The notes beneath the pieces are model-generated. The model worked only from the letters and a program-made list of their open reading frames with translations. It searched no databases and was not told the origin of the DNA. A stretch of DNA of 64,000 nucleotides, taken from assembly GCA_017634595.1 (NCBI GenBank), contig JAGBNC010000021.1, positions 124,001-188,000 of the forward strand, read 5' to 3'. The DNA comes from Bacteroidales bacterium (lineage in GTDB: Bacteria; Bacteroidota; Bacteroidia; Bacteroidales; UBA932). This document shows, in pieces, positions 1-8,309 of this stretch (within the stretch, counting starts at the first letter, position 1; the number at the start of each line of letters is the position of its first letter). A program made the position numbers and the translations under genes.

Positions 1-1561
1 GCAGCACGCATGGCTCCAGGCGCAGCTTGGGGCATTCTGAGAGCTTGCGGAAGCGGTCTTCCAGCTCACGGAGCTTCTTCTCGGCAATCCAGTTCTTCTG
101 GGCTTCATTCACCACGGCGAACTGCAGCGTAAGAGCACCATCCTCATCCTTGATGTCCAGCTTGGCGCCCGACAGGGCATTGGCAAGACGGGGCTGAGAG
201 GTGTACATAGCGGCAAGATCCTGCCACTTGGCACGAAGCGTTTCTTCATCCGGCAGAGCCGAAGGCGCTTCCGGAGCATCTTCTTCAGCCAGCTCCACCG
301 TTATCTCCTCAGTATCCATCAGAGATGACAGAGACAGCCCTGAAGCCCGCCTCTTAGGCTTGGCCGGCACCGCCTTCTCCGGGGCGGAGGCCTTCTCCGG
401 GGCAGCGGCCTCGCTGGAGCGACCTTTACCCGAATCTACGGGAGCGACAGCGGGAGCCGCTGCCGGCACACCGCCAAGAAACGCCAGCCGCATAAGCGCA
501 AACTCAATATGCAACCGCTGATTCGTCGCCCCCTTATACCCAGCCTCACACTGCGCAATCACACCCAAAGCATCATAAATAAACTTCACACTACAACGCC
601 CCGCCTGCTCACGATAACGATCCCTCAAAGAATCCGGCAAATCAAGCAAAGCCTCAAGCCCGCCGGTACGACTCACGAGCAAGTCCCGCAGATGCGACCC
701 AAGGGCAGAAATAAAATGCAACGCATTAAAACCCTTCGAAAGAATCTCATCAAAAATCAGCAGTGCAGTCCCGTAATTCTTGGCCAGGAACGCATCCACA
801 AGACGGAAACTATACTCATAGTCCAGCACATTCAAGTTGCGGATCACATCCTCATAATGAATATCCGTCCCGCAGAACGCCACCGTCTGGTCAAAAATTG
901 TGAGAGCATCACGCATGGCGCCGTCGGCCTTATGGGCTATCACGTGGAGCGACTCTTCGTCCACTTTAACCCCCTCCTTACCTGCTATATCACGCAGGTT
1001 CCTGACTATATCCGGCACACTGATACGATTGAAATCGTAGGTCTGGCAGCGGCTGAGAATAGTGGGGATGATCTTATGCTTCTCAGTAGTAGCAAGGATG
1101 AAAATGGCATGTGCCGGCGGCTCTTCCAGAGTCTTGAGGAAAGCATTGAACGCCGACTGGGTGAGCATGTGCACCTCATCAATGATATACACGCTGTATC
1201 GGCCCACCTGCGGCGGAATCTGCACCTGCTCCATGAGCGCCTTTATATCCTCCACACCATTGTTCGATGCGGCATCCAGTTCATGGATACAGTACGAACG
1301 GCCTTCACGGAATGACACGCATGATTCGCACTCCCCGCACGGCTCCATGTCGGCGGTAGGGTGGGAACAGTTGATTGTCTTGGCAAAAATGCGCGCGGCA
1401 CTGGTTTTGCCTACACCTCTTGGGCCGCAGAACAGGTATGCATGAGCTAGCTGCCCGCGGAGTATGGAGTTTTTAAGTGTGCGGGCTATATTGTCCTGCC
1501 CGATAAGGGACTCGAAGGAGTCTGGACGATATTTGCGCGCCGATACGATATACTGAGCCAT
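1..1561 (-). CDS. dnaX: DNA polymerase III subunit gamma/tau (3' end cut off)
   Basis: Clamp-loader ATPase of the replicative polymerase. It reads leftward from ATG 1561-1559 and has no stop before base 1, so about 520 residues are visible. Seen: N-terminus MAQYIVSARKYRPDSF, Walker A GPRGVGKTS at about 46-53, zinc cysteines near 65, 75, 78 and 81 (CGECESC), Walker B DEVH near 128-131, and the SRCQ sensor motif. An Ala/Pro/Glu-rich linker follows the AAA+ and collar domains, then the start of a tau-like C-terminal region. These motifs are diagnostic of DnaX. The gene is divergent from the next gene, with a -7 box 19 nt before its ATG. The C-terminus cannot be judged. Confidence 0.97.
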   Translation of the reverse strand, partial: MAQYIVSARKYRPDSFESLIGQDNIARTLKNSILRGQLAHAYLFCGPRGVGKTSAARIFAKTINCSHPTADMEPCGECESCVSFREGRSYCIHELDAASNNGVEDIKALMEQVQIPPQVGRYSVYIIDEVHMLTQSAFNAFLKTLEEPPAHAIFILATTEKHKIIPTILSRCQTYDFNRISVPDIVRNLRDIAGKEGVKVDEESLHVIAHKADGAMRDALTIFDQTVAFCGTDIHYEDVIRNLNVLDYEYSFRLVDAFLAKNYGTALLIFDEILSKGFNALHFISALGSHLRDLLVSRTGGLEALLDLPDSLRDRYREQAGRCSVKFIYDALGVIAQCEAGYKGATNQRLHIEFALMRLAFLGGVPAAAPAVAPVDSGKGRSSEAAAPEKASAPEKAVPAKPKRRASGLSLSSLMDTEEITVELAEEDAPEAPSALPDEETLRAKWQDLAAMYTSQPRLANALSGAKLDIKDEDGALTLQFAVVNEAQKNWIAEKKLRELEDRFRKLSECPKLRLEPCVL

Positions 1562-1580
1562 AATATGCCGGTTAATTCTA

Positions 1581-1588
1581 CAAAAGTA
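1581..1588 (-). promoter_or_regulatory. -7 box of dnaX
   Basis: TACTTTTG on the minus strand fits the Bacteroidota consensus TAnnTTTG. It lies 19 nt before the dnaX ATG. No clear -33 box is visible. Confidence 0.55.
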
Positions 1589-1601
1589 GTGAAATATTTT
1601 A

Positions 1602-1609
1602 TAACTTTG
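1602..1609 (+). promoter_or_regulatory. -7 box close to the ATG at 1615
   Basis: TAACTTTG is followed by only 5 nt before the ATG. Transcription should therefore start at or next to the start codon. With the dnaX box it forms a divergent pair in a 53-bp gap. Confidence 0.55.
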
Positions 1610-1614
1610 CTGAT

Positions 1615-2319
1615 ATGAATCGCTCGTATGGGAAAATATTATTGTTGATCTGGACTCTTGTCTTGCTCTTTGGAACAATGACACCGTCAGCAGGGCAGAA
1701 GCGAATCTACACCAAGAGTTTCCGCCTCCAGGACTTCAAGAGCAAAACTACCAAAGTTGTGCTCGGAGGTTCAGAGGCGCTCAATGCCTCAATACGCCAG
1801 GAAGTCACATCATATTGGACTATTTCGCCTTACGAATTCTGCACCCCGTCTCAATACGAGAAGCAGAAGACCAACTCCGATATCTGCTTCCTGTATTTGG
1901 AGAAAAGCCGCGGCATCGTGTATCTCACTCTCTCAAAAGGAGGCAAGCCCGATGACTCCAACGCCCTTAAACGGCCGCTGCAAATCATCTCCATACCTAT
2001 TTCAGGAGAGCAAGACGAATCGGGGCGTGAGCGGGTATTTATGCCGGCTTTCATAAGTATCATACAAGATTACGTAGAGGCAGCGATGGACTCGGAGGCC
2101 GCCGCATATGGCGGGCTCAAGGCCATTGCCCGTGGAGTGCCCAGAGGCGTGAAGGTGTATTCCTCCGACGCAGAAGCGGTGCAAGTGTTCTCGCGGCACT
2201 CAGCGGACGCGGCGGTGCAGATCGTCATAACTCCCGACGGCACTCCGTCGTCAAAGCCCCGTCACAAACTGGTGTTCGGAGCATCAGACTACCGCTTATA
2301 TCAATACGGAAAAAATTGA
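1615..2319 (+). CDS. Secreted protein of unknown function
   Basis: A 234-residue protein that I do not recognise. A hydrophobic signal peptide covers about residues 5-27 (LLLIWTLVLLFG, then a small-residue region ending SAG), so it is probably periplasmic. The mature part is mixed alpha/beta, with no cysteine pair or catalytic motif that I can name. The start is set by a -7 box 5 nt upstream. A small gene follows after 7 nt in the same direction and is probably co-transcribed. Confidence 0.7.
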   Translation: MNRSYGKILLLIWTLVLLFGTMTPSAGQKRIYTKSFRLQDFKSKTTKVVLGGSEALNASIRQEVTSYWTISPYEFCTPSQYEKQKTNSDICFLYLEKSRGIVYLTLSKGGKPDDSNALKRPLQIISIPISGEQDESGRERVFMPAFISIIQDYVEAAMDSEAAAYGGLKAIARGVPRGVKVYSSDAEAVQVFSRHSADAAVQIVITPDGTPSSKPRHKLVFGASDYRLYQYGKN

Positions 2320-2326
2320 CCGGCGT

Positions 2327-2602
2327 ATGATATACTCAATCTCGTACCATGCCGATGAAGCGTCTGCGCGCGCATCTTATCCACAGGCAGATTTCTTCGA
2401 CCTCTATCAATATATAGAGCACAAGATAGGCTCTGACATAGCTAGCATTAAATCCGACTCCCCCGACCGTTTCCGCGTCATCGAAGAAGAAGCTCTTCGA
2501 GACTTGGTTGTTATGAGCAAAATAACAGGCCGGGACAGAATTATCCGTCTCGGCCCCGATACTTTATCCAACCCCGAATGTGCCAGGCTAATTGCCCATT
2601 AG
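2327..2602 (+). CDS. Small protein of unknown function
   Basis: A 91-residue soluble protein starting MIYSISYHADEASA, with no signal peptide or membrane segment. It starts 7 nt after the stop of the secreted protein upstream, which suggests one transcript. Its stop TAG (2600-2602) interlocks with the stop of the convergent lipoprotein gene. The composition looks protein-like (balanced and charged), but I recognise no family. Confidence 0.6.
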   Translation: MIYSISYHADEASARASYPQADFFDLYQYIEHKIGSDIASIKSDSPDRFRVIEEEALRDLVVMSKITGRDRIIRLGPDTLSNPECARLIAH

Positions 2603-3207
2603 TAAGCTTTTATATGTTCTTGATATGGATGGTGCATTTTTTCATAAACTGTCAGTACGGCTCTCGTCGGTACTATTGTATCGAAACGGCTCTTTACGTC
2701 TCCTTCAATAGCTTCAAGCGACATACTAAAATCGCCCTCGAAATGGATTGAATAAGAGCGCCTGCCATCTCCAATCAATTCAAACCAATAATTGCCTTTC
2801 TTCATCAGAATCCTATCCCACAGCACTTTATAACCTGACCATTCTTCGGAGCCTTTAAATAGCACAAACTCCTCATCTGGCTTGAAAAAGTACTTTTTCC
2901 CTGATATAATACACTGTGGGTCATCAACAAATAATGTAAAGCCGCACCCGTCTTGGGGATGAAACCAATACTTATAGGTATTATCATTCCTTTGGCCCAT
3001 CATAGGAGGTTCATACAAAGTGGGTTGAAATATATGGGAATAATATTTTTGATATGGTTCAATTTGTTCATACGTGTAGAATTCTTTGCCTTCAACCTCC
3101 ACAATGTATGAATAAAAAGGCTTCCCATCTTTTCTGATTTTCACGCAAGAAGAAAACTGCAGCAGCATTAGCACTACGCATGTAAATATCTGAATATATC
3201 TTTTCAT
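2599..3207 (-). CDS. Putative lipoprotein of unknown function
   Basis: 202 residues. The N-terminus MKRYIQIFTCVVLMLLQFSSC is a lipoprotein signal with cysteine at about 21, so the protein is probably anchored to the envelope. The mature part is rich in Tyr, Phe and Trp, as in small beta-rich lipoproteins of Bacteroidales; no family recognised. Its DNA is visibly more AT-rich than its neighbours, which could mean recent acquisition. A -7 box lies 21 nt before the ATG. It is convergent with the small gene at 2327-2602, and the two stops overlap in the tetranucleotide TTAG. Confidence 0.72.
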   Translation of the reverse strand: MKRYIQIFTCVVLMLLQFSSCVKIRKDGKPFYSYIVEVEGKEFYTYEQIEPYQKYYSHIFQPTLYEPPMMGQRNDNTYKYWFHPQDGCGFTLFVDDPQCIISGKKYFFKPDEEFVLFKGSEEWSGYKVLWDRILMKKGNYWFELIGDGRRSYSIHFEGDFSMSLEAIEGDVKSRFDTIVPTRAVLTVYEKMHHPYQEHIKAY

Positions 3208-3408
3208 AACATTTCGGGTTATCTAAGACAAAAATAGGTATTATTAGGATTTTGTCAATGGGTCCTTTAATAAATCCCGAATCTTGCATCTGATGACACT
3301 TATGTGCTCGCAAAGGTGCCCGTGGCACTCAGGCCGGGCAGAAAACAATGCGGCCCGACACCACAAAGGATGTAAGGCCGCACAGCTTCAATTCAAGAGC
3401 ATATTGTC
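3208..3408. other. Intergenic stretch with no gene
   Basis: About 200 bp between two minus-strand lipoprotein genes. The right part is GC-rich (the end region of the FISUMP gene) and the left part AT-rich (promoter of the left gene). Apart from that promoter I see no ORF, hairpin or RNA gene. Confidence 0.5.
3229..3236 (-). promoter_or_regulatory. -7 box of the lipoprotein gene at 3207
   Basis: TATTTTTG on the minus strand, 21 nt before the ATG at 3207. Confidence 0.5.
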
Positions 3409-4614
3409 CTACTCCTTACAGCAACGGACCGAGAGCCCCTGAGAGCGGGAGTCCTTGCCCATCTTGTAAGTACGTTTGCCGGAGAAAATGCCCATGTACT
3501 GGCCGTAGAGAGTGGGATAAAGATCCAAGTTGTCGCTTGCTTTACCCGCTGTACCAATCCAGATACCACCGTAAGGAATTGCTTCCGAGATATTCAGGCC
3601 TCCGGAGTAATTGACGCGGGTCCCCGCCGCAGGAAGGTACAGGCCATCATCTATGCGACCGTTGTTCCACACGCTGCCGGCATGGCTGCACCAATAATAT
3701 GGTGTTTTGCCATCGGCCGTAGCCACAGGAACTTTATAGCCTTTCGGACAGGGATCGTAGATAGTCTTTACGCCGGATACACCACCCCAGGCATCGTCGT
3801 TCGACACATCGGCCCAGTCGCGTGTGCGCGGCACGTCTTCCTTTATTTCTTCGCCATATTCATCCACCTTGCCGGTCTTCACCTGATACACTTTGTAGAA
3901 AATGGCAGGATTGGCAATGCTCTTCTGCACGCTGCCATCGGTAGCAGCAGTGGAGAGGAATGATGGAAGTTCCTTGCCCTCAATATCATAGATCGGAGCC
4001 TCCCCGTCATCTTGATAGGAGAAATCTTCATTCTGCACCACGTAGCGCGCAGCAGCGGTGAAAGGATCCTTCCTGCCCCACTGATAGATGAGACCGAAAG
4101 CCTTGAAATTGTCTTCAGGCTTGTTGCTCAGCGCACCCAAGTTCCTGTCCATCAGCTCCCAGTCGGAGTCTTTAACCTTGTACAGACTTGCCGCCGGATC
4201 GTAGTCGCTGACCCACAGATGCCAGCTCCAGAGTACATTGCCGGAAGCATCGCTGACCGCTACAACGGCATTACCTTCTTTCTGCCCGGTCACGGCATAA
4301 GCGACCTTGCCTTTCCTGTCAAGAAAAACTTCCTTAACCAGGTCTTTGTCAGTCTGCCACATAAGCTTGACAGCTTCTGCAGCGCCCACTTCTTCCGTCT
4401 TCGAATTGCCTTTATAGGCTACAGAGAAAGCAACGGTGGAGCCAGGCTTGACAATGTAAGCATTGGCCGTGCCGTCTTCCGTCAAATTTACGGCCGCCTT
4501 TACCACATCTTCGGGTACATCAGGCTCTTCCTTTGGCGTTTGGTTGTGATTGCAGGCCGAAGCAACGGCCACCAGTGCCGCAAAAGCGGCGAGATACACT
4601 ACTAACTTCTTCAT
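3409..4614 (-). CDS. Lipoprotein with Fibrobacter succinogenes major paralogous (FISUMP) domain
   Basis: 401 residues, surface or periplasmic lipoprotein of unknown role. I start it at MKKLVVYLAAFAAL (ATG 4612-4614) because this gives a lipoprotein signal ending SAC near residue 22; the longer frame adds an unsupported 17-residue extension. After a Glu/Pro-rich linker comes an Ig-like region of about 100 residues. The C-terminal half carries FISUMP-type motifs: DRNLGAL, FGLIYQWGRKDPF, YDPCPKGYKVP and the terminal GLSVRCCKE. The domain is common in Bacteroidota surface proteins. A -7 box lies 48 nt upstream. Confidence 0.85.
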   Translation of the reverse strand: MKKLVVYLAAFAALVAVASACNHNQTPKEEPDVPEDVVKAAVNLTEDGTANAYIVKPGSTVAFSVAYKGNSKTEEVGAAEAVKLMWQTDKDLVKEVFLDRKGKVAYAVTGQKEGNAVVAVSDASGNVLWSWHLWVSDYDPAASLYKVKDSDWELMDRNLGALSNKPEDNFKAFGLIYQWGRKDPFTAAARYVVQNEDFSYQDDGEAPIYDIEGKELPSFLSTAATDGSVQKSIANPAIFYKVYQVKTGKVDEYGEEIKEDVPRTRDWADVSNDDAWGGVSGVKTIYDPCPKGYKVPVATADGKTPYYWCSHAGSVWNNGRIDDGLYLPAAGTRVNYSGGLNISEAIPYGGIWIGTAGKASDNLDLYPTLYGQYMGIFSGKRTYKMGKDSRSQGLSVRCCKE

Positions 4615-4662
4615 AGTAAATAATATTAAGTAATAAAGTTCCAGGGGCTTACTCCCCGACAA

Positions 4663-4670
4663 CAAAGATA
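4663..4670 (-). promoter_or_regulatory. -7 box of the FISUMP gene
   Basis: TATCTTTG on the minus strand, 48 nt before the ATG at 4614 and just downstream of the SGNH hydrolase stop. Confidence 0.5.
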
Positions 4671-4675
4671 GAAAA

Positions 4676-5761
4676 TTATTTCAAACCATAGCGACGCAAA
4701 ATGCGCAGCAGCGGTTTCTCGATGGAGCGTTCCCACAGGTAGTGCCCATAGTCGTCGGGATGAGTACCATCTACGCAAGTGGCATACAGCTCTGACGAAG
4801 CATCCGGCTTGATGTAATATACATCCTTGTACTTCTTGACGGCTATCTTCATCAGCGAATCGGCAACGGCCATCTTGGCGGCCTCGACACTCTCGCTGCC
4901 GGACGAGAAGTTGCGGCTCTCACGCCTGATGGTCTGTTGGAAAATCAGAGGCACGCCAGGACGGGCCGCCCTGATCTTCTCGATAAACGGGAACAGCCTT
5001 TCGCGAATCATCTCGGCAGAAGGATTGGAGAAGGTATCAAAAAGATATGCATCCACGTCAGGCGCAGCTATGAGAGCATAGGCAAAATAGTCCTGGAGCA
5101 AGCAGCGTCCGCTGACTCCGAGGTTGAGCACTTCGACGCCCGTCCTGCGCGTAAACATGGCGGAGTAAGACAGGCCCGACCGGGTGGAGCAGAAACCCTG
5201 ACTGAAGCTGGAGCCGAACAGAGCGACCCGGTGACGGAAAGGATATTCAAGAGCCTCTATCTCAGCATCTTGGTCAACTCCCACCTGCACACTGCCAAGC
5301 TCGCTGTAAATAGGGAAATACAGCAGGCAATCATGGGCGACGCCCTTTTCAAGGCCCTGTATCAGCACCACGCTTCCCTCTTTTTCCGACCCCTGAGACT
5401 TGGAAGCCGCATATACCCACTCTTCACCTTTACGTATGTAGAGGTCGTATCCACGGGTGCAGATTCCGGTAGTATTGTCAATCGTCCTCTGGTGGGCAAA
5501 GGCGGTTTTGACCGCTATTGAAGATGAATTGGTGCGGAAAGCGCAGGCAATCCCGGCGGCCTCACGCACAAGTGCATTCTCCCCCGGCGTGAATCCCTTG
5601 AACCGTACAGTATCGATACGGTGATATGGATTAGGGGTGTCGTGAAAGAGTTTGCCCGTAAGCGTAAGGTCCGAAGCCTCAGTAAATTTATAATCCGCGG
5701 GCCCTGCAGCAGCGGCAAGCGACAGCAGCAGGACGGCAGCGATGATTGTCAAGCGTTTCAT
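4676..5761 (-). CDS. Secreted SGNH/GDSL hydrolase with N-terminal GxDLY domain
   Basis: 361 residues, probably an extracytoplasmic carbohydrate esterase or lipase-like hydrolase. Seen: signal peptide MKRLTIIAAVLLLSLAAAAG; an N-terminal beta domain with RGYDLYIRKGEEW (the GxDLY signature); then the SGNH fold with nucleophile block ALFGSSFSQG, a Gly-containing block LNLGVSGRC, and the terminal Asp-His block DGTHPDDYGHYLW. A second gene of the same architecture lies at 20495-21670. A -7 box 7 nt upstream makes a divergent pair with the GH3 gene, so both could respond to the same glycan; that link is inferred. Confidence 0.88.
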   Translation of the reverse strand: MKRLTIIAAVLLLSLAAAAGPADYKFTEASDLTLTGKLFHDTPNPYHRIDTVRFKGFTPGENALVREAAGIACAFRTNSSSIAVKTAFAHQRTIDNTTGICTRGYDLYIRKGEEWVYAASKSQGSEKEGSVVLIQGLEKGVAHDCLLYFPIYSELGSVQVGVDQDAEIEALEYPFRHRVALFGSSFSQGFCSTRSGLSYSAMFTRRTGVEVLNLGVSGRCLLQDYFAYALIAAPDVDAYLFDTFSNPSAEMIRERLFPFIEKIRAARPGVPLIFQQTIRRESRNFSSGSESVEAAKMAVADSLMKIAVKKYKDVYYIKPDASSELYATCVDGTHPDDYGHYLWERSIEKPLLRILRRYGLK

Positions 5762-5768
5762 ACAACTA

Positions 5769-5776
5769 CAAATATA
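5769..5776 (-). promoter_or_regulatory. -7 box of the SGNH hydrolase at 5761
   Basis: TATATTTG on the minus strand, 7 nt before the ATG, predicting a leaderless or nearly leaderless mRNA. Confidence 0.6.
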
Positions 5777-5791
5777 GCCAAAAAGATTTAG

Positions 5792-5799
5792 TATATTTG
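5792..5799 (+). promoter_or_regulatory. -7 box of the GH3 gene
   Basis: TATATTTG, 4 nt before ATG 5804. The transcript start should fall on or beside the start codon. It is divergent from the box at 5769-5776; the whole gap is 42 bp. Confidence 0.6.
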
Positions 5800-5803
5800 T
5801 GCT

Positions 5804-8203
5804 ATGATAGCACTAATTCTTGCCGCGGCAATCACAGCCGCCACCCCAGTACTGCGGGAAGACAACATCCCGGAAATCGTTTCACTGCTCACTCTTGAAG
5901 AGAAGGCCGCCATCCTGGTGGGATGCGGCTCAACTGCCTTCGACGGTATAGGGCGCAACGACATAGGCGTAAAAGGCAGCGCCGGAGCCACGCACGCTAT
6001 ACCGCGTCTCGGCATTCCTTCGATAGTATTCGCAGACGGCCCTGCCGGTTTGCGCATCAGCCCTACCAGGAAAGACACGGACAAGACCTTCTACTGCACC
6101 GGTTTCCCCATCGGCACCATGCTCGCATCGACATGGAACCCCGAAATAGTACAGCAGGTGGGAGAAGCCATGGGCAATGAAGTGCTGGAATATGGAGTGG
6201 ACGTGCTGCTTGCGCCGGGCATGAACATTCACCGCAATCCTCTGTGCGGCAGGAACTTCGAATACTTCTCCGAAGATCCGCTGCTGGCAGGTGAGATAGC
6301 CGCCGCTTATGTGGGCGGCATACAGTCCAACGGCGTGGGCACTTCAGTCAAGCATTTTGCCCTCAACAACCAGGAACTGAACCGCCTGCACAACGATGTC
6401 CGCGTAAGCCAGCGTGCAATGCGGGAGATCTACCTCAAGGCGTTTGAAATCGCCGTCCGCAAGGCCCAGCCATGGACGCTGATGACATCGTACAACTATA
6501 TCAACGGCACTCACGCATCTGAAGCGCCATGGCTGCTGACAGACATTCTCAGGGGCGAATGGGGCTTCCGCGGGGCGGTGGTGACCGACTGGGGCGGAGG
6601 TTACGACACGGCAGCGCAGATACATGCCGGCAACGACCTTATCCAGTCCGGCTCCGACTCTCGTTACAACGCTCTCATACAGGCAGTTCGCGAAGGACGC
6701 CTGTCCATGGAAGACCTTGACGCATGCGTGACACGCGCGCTGCAGCTGATAGTCAAGTGCCCAGCTTTCAAAGGGTACAAACACTCCGACAGCCCCGATC
6801 TTGAAGCCCACGCCCAGGTGTGCCGCGCCGCAGCCGACGAAGGCGTGATACTTCTTAAAAACAACGGCGCCCTGCCAGCCGGTCCCGACGGCACCACCGC
6901 CCTGCTGGGAGTCACTTCCTACGCATTTATAGCGGGAGGCACCGGCTCCGGCGACGTACACCGTCCGTATGTTATTGATCTGCAGCAGGGACTGTCAGAC
7001 GCAGGTTTTTCGCTCGAGAGCGGACTCGATGCCTTCTACACCAAATATATGGAGGACGAACGCTGGCGCTGCACCATGATTGATGGTAAGAACTCATGGG
7101 TCATCGACCGCGAGAGGCCCATTGAAGTCGTACCGGACGAGCTCATCAAAGAAGCGGCGCTCAAGGCCGACCGCGCATTCGTGACCATAGGGCGCGTGTT
7201 CGGCGAGGGCAAGGACAGAGACCTGTACTACAGCTACATGCTGCAGGAAAGAGAACATGAACTGCTCCGGCGTACGGCTGAAGCTTTCCATGCCAGGGGC
7301 AAGAAAGTCACCGTCATACTCAACGTAGGCGGAGTCGTGGAGTTGGAGAGCTGGCAGGGACTTGCCGATGCGATACTGCTCTGCTGGCAGCCCGGCGAGG
7401 AAGGCGGCCACACCGTAGCCTCCGTGCTGAGCGGCGAAGTCAACCCCTCAGGACGCTTACCCATGACGATATCAAAGCGTTACGAGGACGAGCCTTCCGC
7501 TCCCAACTTCCCTCGTGTCTTTGAAGACAAACCATTCAACTACTCATACTACCGACGTCTTGAAGGCAACAAGAAGGACTACACCGTCAAAGACATCGAC
7601 TACACCGATTACGACGAAGACATCTATGTAGGTTACCGCTACTTCTGCACCAAAGCACCCAAAGCCGTCGCCTATCCCTTCGGCTTCGGCCTCAGCTACA
7701 CCACCTTCCGCTGGTCCGACCTCCAAGTCACCACCCAACGTTCTGATGCTGACGGACGTTCCGATGTCGGGCAGGACAGCCGTGATGCTGCATCCGTCCG
7801 TACTGACGGAAGCCACGGGAATGGGAAGGACAGCAGCGGAGCGACATTGGCCCTTACGAACAGGAGCTCCGCTGCTGTCCGGACCGATACCCAAAACTAC
7901 TACGTCAGTATCAAAGTCACCAACACCGGCAACAAAGCAGGAAAAGACGTAGTTGAACTATACATCACCGCCCCCGGCAAAACCATCGACAAACCCACCC
8001 GCGAACTCAAAGCCTTCGCCAAAACACCCCTCCTCGCCCCCGGCCAAAGCTGCACACTCCACATGACCGTACCAGCCGAAAACCTTGCCTCCTGGGACGA
8101 AAAAGCCGGCGGATGGACCATCGAACAAGGCCGCTACCGCTTCATCGCCGCCCGTAGCGCCGCCGATAAAGGCCTCACCAAAACCATACGCATCAGACCG
8201 TAA
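5804..8203 (+). CDS. Glycoside hydrolase family 3 beta-glucosidase
   Basis: 799 residues, hydrolyses terminal beta-linked sugars from oligosaccharides. A short signal peptide (MIALILAAAITAATP) points to the periplasm. The GH3 N-terminal barrel holds KHFALNNQE and the nucleophile region GAVVTDWGGG, with the expected catalytic Asp at about 262. The C-terminal sandwich and the FnIII-like domain (YPFGFGLSYTTF, VTNTGNKAGKDVVELY) follow. Odd: residues about 645-697, between FnIII strands, are a hydrophilic Ser/Asp/Arg-rich insert of roughly 50 residues encoded by palindromic, repeat-like DNA. Convergent with the FKBP gene and divergent from the SGNH hydrolase. Confidence 0.93.
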   Translation: MIALILAAAITAATPVLREDNIPEIVSLLTLEEKAAILVGCGSTAFDGIGRNDIGVKGSAGATHAIPRLGIPSIVFADGPAGLRISPTRKDTDKTFYCTGFPIGTMLASTWNPEIVQQVGEAMGNEVLEYGVDVLLAPGMNIHRNPLCGRNFEYFSEDPLLAGEIAAAYVGGIQSNGVGTSVKHFALNNQELNRLHNDVRVSQRAMREIYLKAFEIAVRKAQPWTLMTSYNYINGTHASEAPWLLTDILRGEWGFRGAVVTDWGGGYDTAAQIHAGNDLIQSGSDSRYNALIQAVREGRLSMEDLDACVTRALQLIVKCPAFKGYKHSDSPDLEAHAQVCRAAADEGVILLKNNGALPAGPDGTTALLGVTSYAFIAGGTGSGDVHRPYVIDLQQGLSDAGFSLESGLDAFYTKYMEDERWRCTMIDGKNSWVIDRERPIEVVPDELIKEAALKADRAFVTIGRVFGEGKDRDLYYSYMLQEREHELLRRTAEAFHARGKKVTVILNVGGVVELESWQGLADAILLCWQPGEEGGHTVASVLSGEVNPSGRLPMTISKRYEDEPSAPNFPRVFEDKPFNYSYYRRLEGNKKDYTVKDIDYTDYDEDIYVGYRYFCTKAPKAVAYPFGFGLSYTTFRWSDLQVTTQRSDADGRSDVGQDSRDAASVRTDGSHGNGKDSSGATLALTNRSSAAVRTDTQNYYVSIKVTNTGNKAGKDVVELYITAPGKTIDKPTRELKAFAKTPLLAPGQSCTLHMTVPAENLASWDEKAGGWTIEQGRYRFIAARSAADKGLTKTIRIRP
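7828..7880 (+). repeat. Palindromic element E1 inside the GH3 gene
   Basis: Perfect 15-bp inverted repeat: GGACAGCAGCGGAGC at 7828-7842 pairs with 7866-7880 around a 23-nt loop that begins GACATTGGC. It sits in a larger odd segment (about 7735-7893) that also holds a hairpin TCCGTC/GACGGA (7793-7810) and a near-direct repeat ACGTTCtGATG / ACGTTCcGATG. The segment has no counterpart in the usual GH3 layout and keeps the frame open. The loop shares GACATTGGC with element E4, and the right arm shares TGCTGTCCGG with element E2. Confidence 0.75.
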
Positions 8204-8234
8204 CAGCTAAAGCACTAACGCTCAACGCATAACG

Positions 8235-8268
8235 CAATCCGGGTGCTCCGATCGGAGCACCCGGATTG
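8235..8268. terminator. Bidirectional terminator hairpin
   Basis: A 34-bp perfect palindrome centred on GATC (half-site CAATCCGGGTGCTCC) lies between the convergent GH3 and FKBP genes. It can form a strong hairpin on either strand. There is no long T tract after it, so the terminator role rests on position and stem strength. Confidence 0.65.
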
Positions 8269-8309
8269 TATAACAGGCTGGAGTCCAGCCGCTTAGAAGA
8301 AACGGAAGA

